From assembly GCA_031119395.1 (NCBI GenBank), contig JAVHYA010000033.1:1-50650 (forward strand): 50,650 nucleotides of DNA. Direction: 5' to 3'. Made by a program: the position numbers and the translations under genes. This document shows positions 9,898-18,445 of this stretch, piece by piece (positions within the stretch are counted from its first letter, which is position 1; each line of letters starts with the position of its first letter). The notes beneath the pieces were generated by a model. It had not been told where the DNA came from, made no database searches, and was given only the letters and a program-made list of their open reading frames with translations. This stretch comes from Pseudomonadota bacterium. Lineage in GTDB: Bacteria; Pseudomonadota; Gammaproteobacteria; Burkholderiales; Burkholderiaceae_C.

Positions 9898-10770
9898 ATG
9901 ACCGCGCTGTTCCGTCTGCTCGCCCGTGTGCCGCTGCCGCTGATGCACGCGCTGGGCCGGGCCTTCGGCTGGCTGGTGTGGTGGTTGGCGCCCAACTACC
10001 GGCGGCGCTTCCGTGAGAACGCCGAGGCCGCCGGTTTCACGCCCGCCCAGTGGCGCCCGGCCATCGGCGCGGCCGGCGAGATGGTGGCCGAGCTGCCCTG
10101 GCTCTGGGCCCGCCCGGCCGGCGAGAGCGTGCTGCCCAGGGTCGTGCGCTGGGAAGGCGCGGAGGTGTTCGAGGCGGCCCTGGCCGAGCGCAAGGGCGTC
10201 ATCATGGTCGTGCCGCACCTGGGGAGCTGGGAGATGTACGGCCAGGCCGTGGGCGAGCGTTTCGTGAAGCAGCACGGGCCGATCACCGCGCTCTTCCGGC
10301 CGTCGCGCAAGAAGTGGATCGCCGAGCTGGTCGAAGGCTCGCGCGACCGGCCCGGCCTGCAGACGCTGCCCACCACCGTCAAGGGCGTGCGCGGGCTGAT
10401 GCGCACCCTCAAGGAAGGCGGCTACACCGGCATCCTGCCCGACCAGGTGCCGCCGCTGGGGCAGGGCGTGTGGGCGCCCTTCCTGGGCCGGCCGGCCTAC
10501 ACCATGACGCTGCTCCCGCGGCTGGCGCAGACCACCGGCGCGAAGGTCTTCCTCGGCGTGTGCGAGCGGCTGCCGGGCGGGCGCTACGCCATCCGCTTCA
10601 TTCCCTTCACCGGCACCGCGCTCACCGACCGTGACGCCCCGCCCGAGGCGGCTGCGGCCGCGATGAACGAGGGCATCGCGCAACTCGTGCGCAGCCTGCC
10701 CGGGCAGTACGTGTGGGACTATGCGCGCTACAAGCAGCCCAAGAGCGAGCCGATGGAGGTGGCGCAATGA
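9898..10770 (+). CDS. lipid A biosynthesis acyltransferase (LpxL/HtrB family), first of pair
   Basis: A 290-residue inner-membrane acyltransferase of the LpxL/LpxM superfamily, which adds secondary acyl chains to Kdo-lipid A from acyl-ACP. The catalytic HX4(D/E) motif is visible as PHLGSWE (His107, Glu112). A hydrophobic, basic N-terminal region (LVWWLAPNYRRRF) suits membrane attachment, and the protein ends with the usual YVWDYARYK-type segment. The ATG at 9898 fits the family N-terminus. The next acyltransferase starts 10 bp downstream. Which acyl position each paralogue fills cannot be told from sequence. Confidence 0.88.
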   Translation: MTALFRLLARVPLPLMHALGRAFGWLVWWLAPNYRRRFRENAEAAGFTPAQWRPAIGAAGEMVAELPWLWARPAGESVLPRVVRWEGAEVFEAALAERKGVIMVVPHLGSWEMYGQAVGERFVKQHGPITALFRPSRKKWIAELVEGSRDRPGLQTLPTTVKGVRGLMRTLKEGGYTGILPDQVPPLGQGVWAPFLGRPAYTMTLLPRLAQTTGAKVFLGVCERLPGGRYAIRFIPFTGTALTDRDAPPEAAAAAMNEGIAQLVRSLPGQYVWDYARYKQPKSEPMEVAQ

Positions 10771-10780
10771 GGGAGGCAGC

Positions 10781-11656
10781 ATGAGCCTTTCGGCGCGGCT
10801 GGGCATCGGCTTCATGAAGGCGCTGGCGCACGTGCCGCTGCCCGTCACGCGCGCGCTGGGCGCCGTCCTGGGCCGCCTGCTGCATGCGGTGGCCAGGCCG
10901 CGCCGGCACGTGGTGGACGTGAACCTGGCACTGTGCTTCCCCGACAAGTCACCCGAAGAGCGCCGCCGCATCGCGCGCCGGACCTTCGTGTACGTGGCGC
11001 AGGCCTGGCTGGATCGCAGCTGGCTCTGGCATGCGTCCCCCGAGGTGGTGGACCGCCGCATCCGCATCACCGGCGCCATCGGCGAGATCGACGAGGGCCA
11101 CGACCCGACCATCCTGTTCGCGCCGCACTTCTACGGCCTCGACGCCGCGGCAACGGCGCTCACCAAGCACAGCCCCAAGCCCTCGACCACCATCTACACC
11201 ACGCAGCGCGACCCGATGGTCGACGAATGGACGCGCCGGGGCCGCACGCGCTTCGGCAACGTCACGGTGCTGCATCGCGTCGACGGCGTGAAGGAGATCG
11301 TGGGCGGCCTGCGCAAGGGCGGCGTGCTCTACCTGCTGCCCGACATGGACTTCGGCCCCTCGCAGTCGGTCTTCGTGCCCTTCTATGGCGTCATGGCGGC
11401 CACCGTGCCTTCGCTGTCGCGCTTCGCGCGCCTGGGCCGGGCCAAGGTGGTGCCCGTGATCTCGAAGCTCGTGCCCGGCGGCTACGAGATCGAGGTGCTG
11501 CCCGCCTGGACCGATTTCCCCAGCGACGACGCCGTGGCCGACACGGCCCTGATGAACCGCCGCCTGGCCGGCTACATCGACGCCATGCCCGAGCAGTACT
11601 ACTGGGTGCACCGCCGCTTCAAATCACGCCCGCCGGGCGAGCCCAAGGTGTACTGA
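10781..11656 (+). CDS. lipid A biosynthesis acyltransferase (LpxL/HtrB family), second of pair
   Basis: A 291-residue paralogue of the preceding gene, also of the LpxL/LpxM superfamily. The catalytic motif is HX4D (PHFYGLD, His116, Asp121), and QYYWVHRRFKSRP near the C-terminus is the conserved substrate-proximal element. The ATG at 10781 is preceded by GGGAGGCAGC, a good Shine-Dalgarno, and lies 10 bp after the first acyltransferase stop, so the two form an operon. It differs from the first in using Asp rather than Glu as the acidic member, suggesting different positional or acyl specificity (inference). The NRPS-like gene follows 53 bp downstream with no terminator. Confidence 0.88.
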   Translation: MSLSARLGIGFMKALAHVPLPVTRALGAVLGRLLHAVARPRRHVVDVNLALCFPDKSPEERRRIARRTFVYVAQAWLDRSWLWHASPEVVDRRIRITGAIGEIDEGHDPTILFAPHFYGLDAAATALTKHSPKPSTTIYTTQRDPMVDEWTRRGRTRFGNVTVLHRVDGVKEIVGGLRKGGVLYLLPDMDFGPSQSVFVPFYGVMAATVPSLSRFARLGRAKVVPVISKLVPGGYEIEVLPAWTDFPSDDAVADTALMNRRLAGYIDAMPEQYYWVHRRFKSRPPGEPKVY

Positions 11657-11709
11657 CCCACGCGCTGCGGCCCGGCGGCCTCGGCGCTCGAACGAGTCCT
11701 TCCGTCGCT

Positions 11710-14700
11710 ATGCATCCCCGCGCCCTGCCGACCGATTCCCTCCTGCACGGCCCCGACCGGCCCGACCTGCTGCGCCACGAGGTGCTGGCCGACCTGTTCG
11801 AGGCCACGGCAGCCCGCGTGCCCGGCAAGACCGCGCTGCGCTTCGATACCGCCGCGCTGAGCTACGGCGAACTCGACCAGGCGGCCGACCGCGTCGCCCA
11901 CCGGCTCATCGAGGCGGGCGTGCGGCCCGGTGACATGGTGGGCCTGTGGCTCACCCGCGGCATCGAGCTGCTGGTGCTGCAGCTGGGCATCGCCAAGACC
12001 GGCGCGGCCTGGCTGCCCTTCGACGCCGAGGTGCCGGTCGAGCGCATCGCGGTGTGCCTCGACGATGCCGCGGCGCGCGTGCTGCTCGTCGATGCCACCA
12101 CCGGCGCGGCGCTGGCCGAGCCGCCCGCCGGCACGCAGGTGATCCAGGCCGCGGACCTGCTGGTCCCGCTGCCGCCCGGCACCGTGCTGCGCCGGCGCGA
12201 AGGCGCGCTGCCGTCGCACACCGCCTACGTCATCTACACCAGCGGCTCCACCGGCAAGCCCAAGGGCATCGCCATCACGCAGGGCAGCATCTGCCACTTC
12301 CTGCGCAGCGAGAACGCGCGCCTGGGCGTGGAGGAGGGCGACCGGGTGTACCAGGGCTTCTCGGTCGCCTTCGACATGAGCTTCGAGGAGATCTGGATCA
12401 GCTACCTGGTCGGCGCCACGCTCTGGATCGCGCCGCGCACGCTGGCCGGCGACCCCGAGGCGCTGCCGCGGGCGCTGATCGAGCAGGACATCACCGTGCT
12501 GCATGCGGTGCCCACGCTGTTGGCGTTGTTCGCGCAGGACGTGCCCAACCTGCGCATCATCAACCTGGGCGGCGAGATGTGCCCGCAGGCGCTGGTCGAC
12601 AAGTGGGCCGCGCCCGCGCGCCGCATCTTCAACACCTACGGGCCGACCGAGGCGACGGTGTCGGCCTCGCTGGCCGAACTGCACGCCGGCGAGCCGGTGA
12701 CCATCGGCGAGGCGCTGCCCAACTACGGCCTGCTGGTGATCGAGGTCATCGAGCCCGAATCCATCGTCGACGGGCAGCTGCCGCCGCTGAAGCTGCTGCC
12801 GCTGGGCGAGACCGGCGAGCTGTGCATCACCGGCCCGGGCGTGGCGGCCGGCTACCTCGGGCGGCCGGAACTCACGGCCGAGAAGTTCGTCGCCAACCCC
12901 TGGGCACGCAATGCGGGCGAGGCGCGCCTGTACCGCACGGGCGACCTGGCCCGCGTCGAGCTGCGGGCCGACGGCACACCGCAGATGCAATGCCTCGGCC
13001 GGGCCGACGACCAGGTCAAGGTGCGGGGCTTCCGTGTCGAGCTCGGCGAGATCGAGGCGGTGCTGGCGCAGCAGCCGGGCGTGGGCACCACGGCCGTCGT
13101 GCTGCGGCCCGAGGGCGGGATCGATCAGTTGATCGCCTTCTATGTGCCGGCCGGCGAAGCACCCGCCGCGTCGGCGCTGCGCTCGGCCCTGGCCGGGCGG
13201 CTGCCGCCGTACATGGTCCCGGCGCGCTTCGAGCCGCTGGACGCGATGCCCCGGCTGTCCAGCGGCAAGATCGACCGCAAGGTGCTGCGGGCGCTGCCGC
13301 TGGCGGCGGCCGGCGAGGCCGAGGGCGGCGACGTGCCGCAGACGCCGGCCGAGGAGCTCCTGTTCGCCACGCTGGGCCGGCTCTTCCCCGGGCAGCCGAT
13401 CCGGCGCGCGCAGGACTTCTTCGCCGACCTGGGCGGGCATTCGCTGCTGGCGGCGCGGCTGGTCTCGCAGCTGCGGCAGGACGCGCGCTTCGCGCAGGCC
13501 ACGGTGGGCGACGTGTATGCCGGCCGCCAGGTGGGTGCGATCGCCGAGGCGCTGCAACGCGGCATGGCCGACGCCGGCAGCGCTGCTGCGCCGCAGCGGC
13601 CCTTCCTCCTCCACTCGGCCTGGCGCCGCTGGCGCTGCGGGCTGGCGCAGGCGGCGCTGATTCCCTTCCTGGTGCTGCTGAAGATGGCGCAGTGGCTGGC
13701 GCCCTTCTTCGCCTACCACTTCAACACCGGCGAGGAGGGCGACAGCGTGGCCTTCGCCGTCGCGGCCTCGGTGGCGGTGTTCGTCCTCACCACGCTGGCG
13801 GAGTTCGCGGTGGCCTGGGCCGGCAAGTGGCTGGTGGCCGGCCGCCTGGCGCCTGGCAGCTATCCGCTGTGGGGCTGGGTGTACTTCCGCTGGTGGCTGG
13901 CCGACCGGCTGGTGGAGGCCGTGCCCACCTACATGATCAACGGCTCGCCGCTCTACGCCTGGTGGCTGCGGGCACTGGGCGCGCGCATCGGCGACGAGGT
14001 GAACCTCGGCTCGGTCACGGTGCGGGTGCCGGAGCTGGTGCGCATCGGCGAGGGCAGCAGCATCGGCAATGCGGTGATGCTGGAGAACGCCCGCGTCGAG
14101 GGCGGCCTGCTGCACCTGGGCCGCATCGACATCGGCGCGCAGGCCGGCATCGGCTCGTACGTGGTCATCGAGGGCGGCACCACCATCGGCGACTGGGGGC
14201 ACCTGGAGGGCCAGTCGGCGCTGTCGGCCGGGCAGTCGGTGCCGCCGCGCAAGGTCTGGCACGGCTCGCCCGCCCGCGAGCGCGCCGACTTCGACCCGGC
14301 CAGCCTGCCGCCGCGTCCGGCCGTGAGCCGCCGGCGCCTGCGCTGGGAGATGGCGTTCTTCGTCACCGGCGCGCTCGCCGTGGCGGTGCTGTTCTTCATG
14401 CCGGTGTTCCCGACCTTCCTGCTCATCGACCAGTTGGACGTGGAGGCGATTTCCGTGCGGCCGCTGGTCGACGCCGGCACCATCACCGACTGGCAGGCCT
14501 TCGGCCTGCGGCTGGTGAAGTTCTTCCTGCTGGCGCTGCCGGCCAGCCTGGTCTTCATCGCCTTCACGGCGCTGGCGGCGGCGGCCCTGCGGGTGCTGTT
14601 CCTGCCGCGCATGCAGGCCGGCACCTGGCCGGTGCACGGCAACCGCTACCTGGGCAAGTGGCTGGTCAACCAGATCCAGGAGTCGAGCCTGGCGGTGCTG

Positions 14701-15837
14701 CACGGCGTGTATGCGACCGTGTTCTCGGCCAGCTGGTACCGGCTGCTCGGCGCCAAGGTCGGCAAGGAGACCGAGCTCTCGACCGCGCTGGGCGTGGTGC
14801 CCGACATGCTCACCCTGGGCGACGAGTGCTTCATCGCCGACGCCGTGATGCTGGGCGACGAGCACATCGACGGCGGCTGGATGACGGTCCAGCCCACGGT
14901 CGTGTCGCGCCGCAGCTTCGTGGGCAACGGCGCCTACGTTCCTGACGGCACGGTCATTCCCGAGAACGTGCTGATCGGCGTGATGAGCGCCGTGCCGCGC
15001 CGCACCGCCATGCAGCCGGGCGACACCTGGCTGGGCGCACCGCCGGTGCACCTGCCGGCGCGCGAGGTGATGGGCGGCTTCGCGCCGCACCTGACCTTCG
15101 CACCGTCGCGCTGGCGCAAGCTGGGCCGCGGCACGGTGGAGGCCTTCCGCATCGCCGCGCCGCATGCGCTGGTCATCGCCGTCGGTTATGCCATCGTGCT
15201 GGACGCCATGCCGCTGGCCGAGTCCGGGCGCTGGGGCGACGTGGCGATCGACCTGGCGGTGGGCGGCGCGGCCTTCGCGCTGGCCACCTTCCTCTTCGTG
15301 GCGGTCTTCAAGTGGCTGACGGTGCGGCGCTACGGCCGCCGCGCGACGCCGATGTGGACGCCCTTCGTCTGGCTCTCGGAGGCGGTGACCAACATGTACG
15401 AGGGCATCACGGTGCCCTGGTTCCTGCGCTACCTGCGCGGCACGCCGTGGCTCAACAATGCCTTCAACCTGCTGGGGGCGGACATCGCGCGCGGCGTGTA
15501 CCTCGACACCACCGACATCACCGAGTTCGACTGCGTGCACATCGGCGAGCACAGCGAGCTGAACGCCGCCTGCTGCCCGCAGACCCACCTGTTCGAGGAC
15601 CGCGTGATGAAGATCGACCACGTGCACATCGGCAGCCGGGTGACGGTGGGACCGCGCTCCACGATGCTCTACGGCACGCAGGTGGGCGACGGCGCGCAGC
15701 TGGGGCCGATGACGCTGGTGATGAAGGGCGAGACCATTCCGCCCGGCACGCGCTGGCACGGCCTGCCGGCGGTGCCCTGGCGCGCAGCGGCGCCGGGCGG
15801 CGGCAGCGCTACTGCGGCGACGGCGTGCGCGCGATGA
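11710..15837 (+). CDS. Pls-like single-module NRPS, putative amino-acid homopolymer synthetase
   Basis: This 1375-residue membrane enzyme has the layout of epsilon-poly-L-lysine synthetase (Pls). An adenylation domain comes first (about 20-525): YTSGSTGKPKG at 176-186, FDMSFEEIW at 221-229, NTYGPTE at 308-314, catalytic Lys520 in SGKIDRK. A carrier domain follows, with phosphopantetheine Ser578 in GGHS. Then come three repeats of two membrane helices plus a hexapeptide beta-helix domain, roughly TM 648-710/C1 757-870, TM 880-965/C2 1013-1100, TM 1150-1203/C3 1256-1360. There is no condensation domain of the usual type and no thioesterase. Asp222 and Glu226 occupy the positions matching GrsA 235 and 239; Glu at 239 suggests a cationic substrate such as Lys, Orn or Dab (inference). 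The gene follows two acyltransferases on the same strand. Its last 29 bp overlap the convergent hydrolase gene. No phosphopantetheinyl transferase is nearby. Confidence 0.85.
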   Translation: MHPRALPTDSLLHGPDRPDLLRHEVLADLFEATAARVPGKTALRFDTAALSYGELDQAADRVAHRLIEAGVRPGDMVGLWLTRGIELLVLQLGIAKTGAAWLPFDAEVPVERIAVCLDDAAARVLLVDATTGAALAEPPAGTQVIQAADLLVPLPPGTVLRRREGALPSHTAYVIYTSGSTGKPKGIAITQGSICHFLRSENARLGVEEGDRVYQGFSVAFDMSFEEIWISYLVGATLWIAPRTLAGDPEALPRALIEQDITVLHAVPTLLALFAQDVPNLRIINLGGEMCPQALVDKWAAPARRIFNTYGPTEATVSASLAELHAGEPVTIGEALPNYGLLVIEVIEPESIVDGQLPPLKLLPLGETGELCITGPGVAAGYLGRPELTAEKFVANPWARNAGEARLYRTGDLARVELRADGTPQMQCLGRADDQVKVRGFRVELGEIEAVLAQQPGVGTTAVVLRPEGGIDQLIAFYVPAGEAPAASALRSALAGRLPPYMVPARFEPLDAMPRLSSGKIDRKVLRALPLAAAGEAEGGDVPQTPAEELLFATLGRLFPGQPIRRAQDFFADLGGHSLLAARLVSQLRQDARFAQATVGDVYAGRQVGAIAEALQRGMADAGSAAAPQRPFLLHSAWRRWRCGLAQAALIPFLVLLKMAQWLAPFFAYHFNTGEEGDSVAFAVAASVAVFVLTTLAEFAVAWAGKWLVAGRLAPGSYPLWGWVYFRWWLADRLVEAVPTYMINGSPLYAWWLRALGARIGDEVNLGSVTVRVPELVRIGEGSSIGNAVMLENARVEGGLLHLGRIDIGAQAGIGSYVVIEGGTTIGDWGHLEGQSALSAGQSVPPRKVWHGSPARERADFDPASLPPRPAVSRRRLRWEMAFFVTGALAVAVLFFMPVFPTFLLIDQLDVEAISVRPLVDAGTITDWQAFGLRLVKFFLLALPASLVFIAFTALAAAALRVLFLPRMQAGTWPVHGNRYLGKWLVNQIQESSLAVLHGVYATVFSASWYRLLGAKVGKETELSTALGVVPDMLTLGDECFIADAVMLGDEHIDGGWMTVQPTVVSRRSFVGNGAYVPDGTVIPENVLIGVMSAVPRRTAMQPGDTWLGAPPVHLPAREVMGGFAPHLTFAPSRWRKLGRGTVEAFRIAAPHALVIAVGYAIVLDAMPLAESGRWGDVAIDLAVGGAAFALATFLFVAVFKWLTVRRYGRRATPMWTPFVWLSEAVTNMYEGITVPWFLRYLRGTPWLNNAFNLLGADIARGVYLDTTDITEFDCVHIGEHSELNAACCPQTHLFEDRVMKIDHVHIGSRVTVGPRSTMLYGTQVGDGAQLGPMTLVMKGETIPPGTRWHGLPAVPWRAAAPGGGSATAATACAR

Positions 15838-16738
15838 AGGCGCCGATGTCGCGCGCCACGCCCTCGGGCTGCTCGTGGATGATCCAGTGCGTGGCGCCGG
15901 GCACGCGCTTGATCTCGAGCTGCGGCACGTAGGCGTCCAGGCCGTCGAGCAGGCCGGGCAGCAGCGCCGCATCGTCCATGGCCCACAGCACCAGCGTGGG
16001 CACCGTCACCGCGAGGCGCTCGTGGGGCAGGGTGGGGATGTCGTCGGCGCTGGTCTTGCCGGGGACGGGCGGCTTCATCGGCGTCACGCGGTAGAGGTTG
16101 CAGGCGCCGGTCAGGCCCTGGCTCCACACGTCGCGGTACTTCTGCTTCACCGGCTCGGTCAGCCAGCCGAAGCCGTCGGGCCCGGCCTTCATCATGGTGA
16201 ACATGGCGAAGAGGCGGGCGAAGTCGTTCTCGGCCAGGACCTTCTCGGAACCCGGGGCCGCGAGCCAGTTCATGTACGCGCTGGCCTTCTGCTGCTCGGC
16301 GCTGTTCTTCAGCTCGCGGGTGAAGGTGCCGGGGTGCGGCGAGTTGATGATCACCAGCCGCCGCACCTGGCCCGGGAAGGCGTTGGCGTGGCCCCAGCCG
16401 AAGGCGCCGCCCCAGTCGTGGGCGACCAGCGTGTCGATGATGCCGTCCTCGCGCTCGGTCTTGACCAGCTCGACCATGTCCTGGATCAGCAGGTGAGGGC
16501 GGTAGGCCTCGACCTCCTTGGGCTGGCTCGACTTCTCGAAGCCGCGCAGGTTGGGCGCGAGGCAGCGGTAGCCGCCGTTGGCCGGCTGCGAGAACCATGC
16601 GAGCAGCTCGTCCCAGATGAAGGCGGCTTCGGGAAAGCCGTGCAGGAACACCATGAGCGGACGGCCTCGCTCGCCGGCGGCGCGGCAGCTGAGGGTGATG
16701 CCGTTGGGCAGGGTGCGCTCGAAGGTCTCGATCGTCAT
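15809..16738 (-). CDS. alpha/beta hydrolase, epoxide hydrolase-like
   Basis: A 309-residue alpha/beta-fold hydrolase. The nucleophile elbow is AHDWGG with Asp108, and the oxyanion motif is HGFPE (33-37). A C-terminal acid lies in WAMDDAALL, and the catalytic His is about 284 in GATHW. An Asp nucleophile with HGFPE is typical of soluble epoxide hydrolases and haloalkane or fluoroacetate dehalogenases rather than esterases; the physiological substrate is unknown. The ATG at 16738 is preceded by AAGGAG. A longer in-frame N-terminus up to 16816 would be encoded by a dispersed repeat and is rejected. Its 3' end overlaps the convergent synthetase gene by 29 bp. Confidence 0.87.
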   Translation of the reverse strand: MTIETFERTLPNGITLSCRAAGERGRPLMVFLHGFPEAAFIWDELLAWFSQPANGGYRCLAPNLRGFEKSSQPKEVEAYRPHLLIQDMVELVKTEREDGIIDTLVAHDWGGAFGWGHANAFPGQVRRLVIINSPHPGTFTRELKNSAEQQKASAYMNWLAAPGSEKVLAENDFARLFAMFTMMKAGPDGFGWLTEPVKQKYRDVWSQGLTGACNLYRVTPMKPPVPGKTSADDIPTLPHERLAVTVPTLVLWAMDDAALLPGLLDGLDAYVPQLEIKRVPGATHWIIHEQPEGVARDIGAFIARTPSPQ

Positions 16739-16756
16739 GGGGCTTGTCTCCTTGTG

Positions 16757-16813
16757 TGCTCTCGTTTTGATAGCTGCTTGCGCAGGCTGGGTGGGCGCTG
16801 GAGCCCGATTCGG
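16757..16813 (+). repeat. dispersed ATAGCTGC repeat, copy 3
   Basis: Plus-strand reading: TGCTCTCGTTTTGATAGCTG, CTTGCGCAGG, then GGGCGCTGGAGCCCGATTCG. This is one of the most complete copies, with the right-hand part GCGCTGGAGCC. It lies exactly between the hydrolase start and the engB stop. Confidence 0.78.
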
Positions 16814-16816
16814 CAC

Positions 16817-17566
16817 TCAATCGGCGGCGGTGCCGTCCGCCGCATTCTCGGCATGGGCCCAGCGCCAGAGCAACTCCGCCGCCTCGTCCACGCCCTGGCG
16901 CTTGAGGGCCGAGAAGAGTTTGACCTCGCCCCCGCCGGCCTGGAGTCGCGCAATCGACAGCGCCTTGGCGCCTTCGGAGCGCGACAGCTTGTCGGCCTTG
17001 GTGAGCAGCACCAGGAAGTTCAGGCCTTCCTCCACGCGCGGGCGGATCACGTCCAGCAGGATCTCGTCGAGCTCCGTGAGGCCCAGCCGTGGGTCGACCA
17101 TCAGCACCACGCCCCGCAGCGTTTCGCGCGTGACGAGGTAGTTGCCCATCACCCGCTGCCAGCGCAGCTTGGCCTCGCGCGGCACGGCGGCGTAGCCGTA
17201 GCCCGGCAGGTCGGCCAGCACGGCATCGTCGACCTGGCCCTTGCCGACGCCGAAGAGGTTGATGTGCTGGGTGCGCCCGGGCGTCTTGGAGGCGAAGGCC
17301 AGGCGCTTTTGCTGCGTCAGCGTGTTGATGGCGGTGGACTTGCCGGCGTTGGAGCGGCCGACGAAGGCGATCTCCGGCAGCGTGAGGGGCGGCAGGTGCT
17401 CCAGCTGGGGCGCGCTGGTGAGGAAGTGGGCGGTGTGCAGCCAGCCCATCGCGGTGCGCGCGCGCGCCGCGAAGGACGACGCGCCGTCAGGCGCGGTCGG
17501 GTTCGGGGAAGGGGCAGTGCCCGGCGCCGCTGCGGCGGCGCGGGCCGGCGAAGGCGGCGAGGTCAT
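16817..17566 (-). CDS. engB: ribosome biogenesis GTPase YihA/YsxC
   Basis: An essential GTPase that assists 50S subunit assembly. The 249-residue protein has G1 GRSNAGKST (70-78), a G2 Thr in TPGRTQ, G3 DLPGYG, G4 TKADK, and the family end. The N-terminal 35 or so residues are a low-complexity Ala/Pro extension (MTSPPSPARAAAAAPGTAPS) not needed for the fold; a later start such as Met40 (MGWLHTAHF) is possible. It is transcribed away from the cytochrome c4 gene, a common arrangement in betaproteobacteria. Confidence 0.95.
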   Translation of the reverse strand: MTSPPSPARAAAAAPGTAPSPNPTAPDGASSFAARARTAMGWLHTAHFLTSAPQLEHLPPLTLPEIAFVGRSNAGKSTAINTLTQQKRLAFASKTPGRTQHINLFGVGKGQVDDAVLADLPGYGYAAVPREAKLRWQRVMGNYLVTRETLRGVVLMVDPRLGLTELDEILLDVIRPRVEEGLNFLVLLTKADKLSRSEGAKALSIARLQAGGGEVKLFSALKRQGVDEAAELLWRWAHAENAADGTAAD

Positions 17567-17593
17567 GGGTCGCGAAGGGCACAGGGCCCAGGC

Positions 17594-17620
17594 TTGGGGA
17601 GCGGGGGGCCATTGTAGAAT
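17594..17620 (+). promoter_or_regulatory. possible promoter of cytochrome c4 operon
   Basis: TAGAAT at 17615-17620 is a good -10. The best -35, TTGGGG at 17594-17599, is only 15 bp away and poor. It lies 37 bp before the cytochrome start, between divergent genes. Confidence 0.35.
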
Positions 17621-17656
17621 CGCCGGGTTTTGCGCCAACAAACGTAGCCCCCCGAT

Positions 17657-18325
17657 ATGAAGTTGTTCGCCCATGTCCTGCTTGCGGCCGCACTCGGCGC
17701 AAGTGCCAGCGCCGCTCTTGCGGCCGATGCACCCGCTGCGGCGCCGGCGGCCGCGGCCAAGCCGGCCAAGCCCGATCCCGCCAAGGGCGACACGCTGTTC
17801 AACACGGCACCGGCGAACAGCCAGTCGTGTGCGTCGTGCCACAACGCCGACGGCAACTCGGCCATCGCGGCCAACCCCAAGCTGGCGCAGCAGCACCCCG
17901 AATACATCCTCAAGCAGCTGCAGGACTTCAAGTCCGGCAAGCGCAAGAGCGCCATCATGAAGCCCTACGCCTCGGCGCTGAGCGACGAGGACATGCGCAA
18001 CATCGCCTGGTTCGTCGGCAGCAAGAAGGTCAAGACCGGCTTCTCGAAGGAGAAGGACCTGGTTTCGCTGGGCGAGCGCATCTTCCGCGGCGGCATCGCC
18101 GACCGCATGGTGCCCGCCTGCGCCGGCTGCCACAGCCCCAACGGCGCCGGCATCCCGGCCCAGTACCCGCGCCTGGGCGGCCAGCATGCCGACTACACCG
18201 ACGCGCAGTTGAAGGCCTTCCGCGACGGCGTGCGCACCAACAGCCCGCAGATGACGGGCGTGGCCGCCAAGATGAACGACCGCGAGATCAAGGCCGTATC
18301 GGATTACATCGCCGGCCTGCGCTGA
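17657..18325 (+). CDS. diheme cytochrome c4
   Basis: A periplasmic electron carrier with two c-type hemes, usually passing electrons from the bc1 complex to terminal oxidases. The 222-residue precursor has a signal peptide (MKLFAHVLLAAALGASASAALAAD, cleavage after about 23), an Ala/Pro/Lys linker, and two similar domains. The heme motifs are CASCH (about 58-62) and CAGCH (about 155-159), with Met ligands likely in IMKPYA and PQMTG. A strong intrinsic terminator follows at 18370. The downstream resB and ccsA genes build the machinery that attaches its hemes. Confidence 0.93.
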   Translation: MKLFAHVLLAAALGASASAALAADAPAAAPAAAAKPAKPDPAKGDTLFNTAPANSQSCASCHNADGNSAIAANPKLAQQHPEYILKQLQDFKSGKRKSAIMKPYASALSDEDMRNIAWFVGSKKVKTGFSKEKDLVSLGERIFRGGIADRMVPACAGCHSPNGAGIPAQYPRLGGQHADYTDAQLKAFRDGVRTNSPQMTGVAAKMNDREIKAVSDYIAGLR

Positions 18326-18369
18326 ATCAACGCGTCACCGCGAACCAACCGCCGAAAATAAAACCCAAC

Positions 18370-18410
18370 AAGGGCGGGCCGATCCAACAGGATGGCCCGC
18401 CCTTTCGTTT
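18370..18410 (+). terminator. intrinsic terminator after cytochrome c4
   Basis: An 11-bp perfect stem, AAGGGCGGGCC (18370-18380) with GGCCCGCCCTT (18394-18404), has a 13-base loop and is followed by TCGTTT. It ends the cytochrome c4 transcript 45 bp after its stop codon. Confidence 0.85.
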
Positions 18411-18445
18411 GGTCCTCCTGCCGCCCGCTCCCGCCCACGCCCGCC

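Noticed and set aside
8522..15837. metK, acyltransferases and NRPS-like gene as one biosynthetic gene cluster
   Set aside because: metK is divergent and housekeeping, and no phosphopantetheinyl transferase, exporter or regulator is present; only the acyltransferase-synthetase adjacency is retained as a possible link.
11599..15972. Very long antisense reading frame (1457 residues) opposite the NRPS-like gene
   Set aside because: GC-rich third positions leave the opposite strand open; the translation is Arg/His/Gln/Ala-rich with no domain, whereas the plus strand has clear motifs.
16739..16816. N-terminal extension of the epoxide-hydrolase-like gene
   Set aside because: The added residues would be translated from dispersed-repeat copy 3, and the ATG at 16738 has a good AAGGAG.
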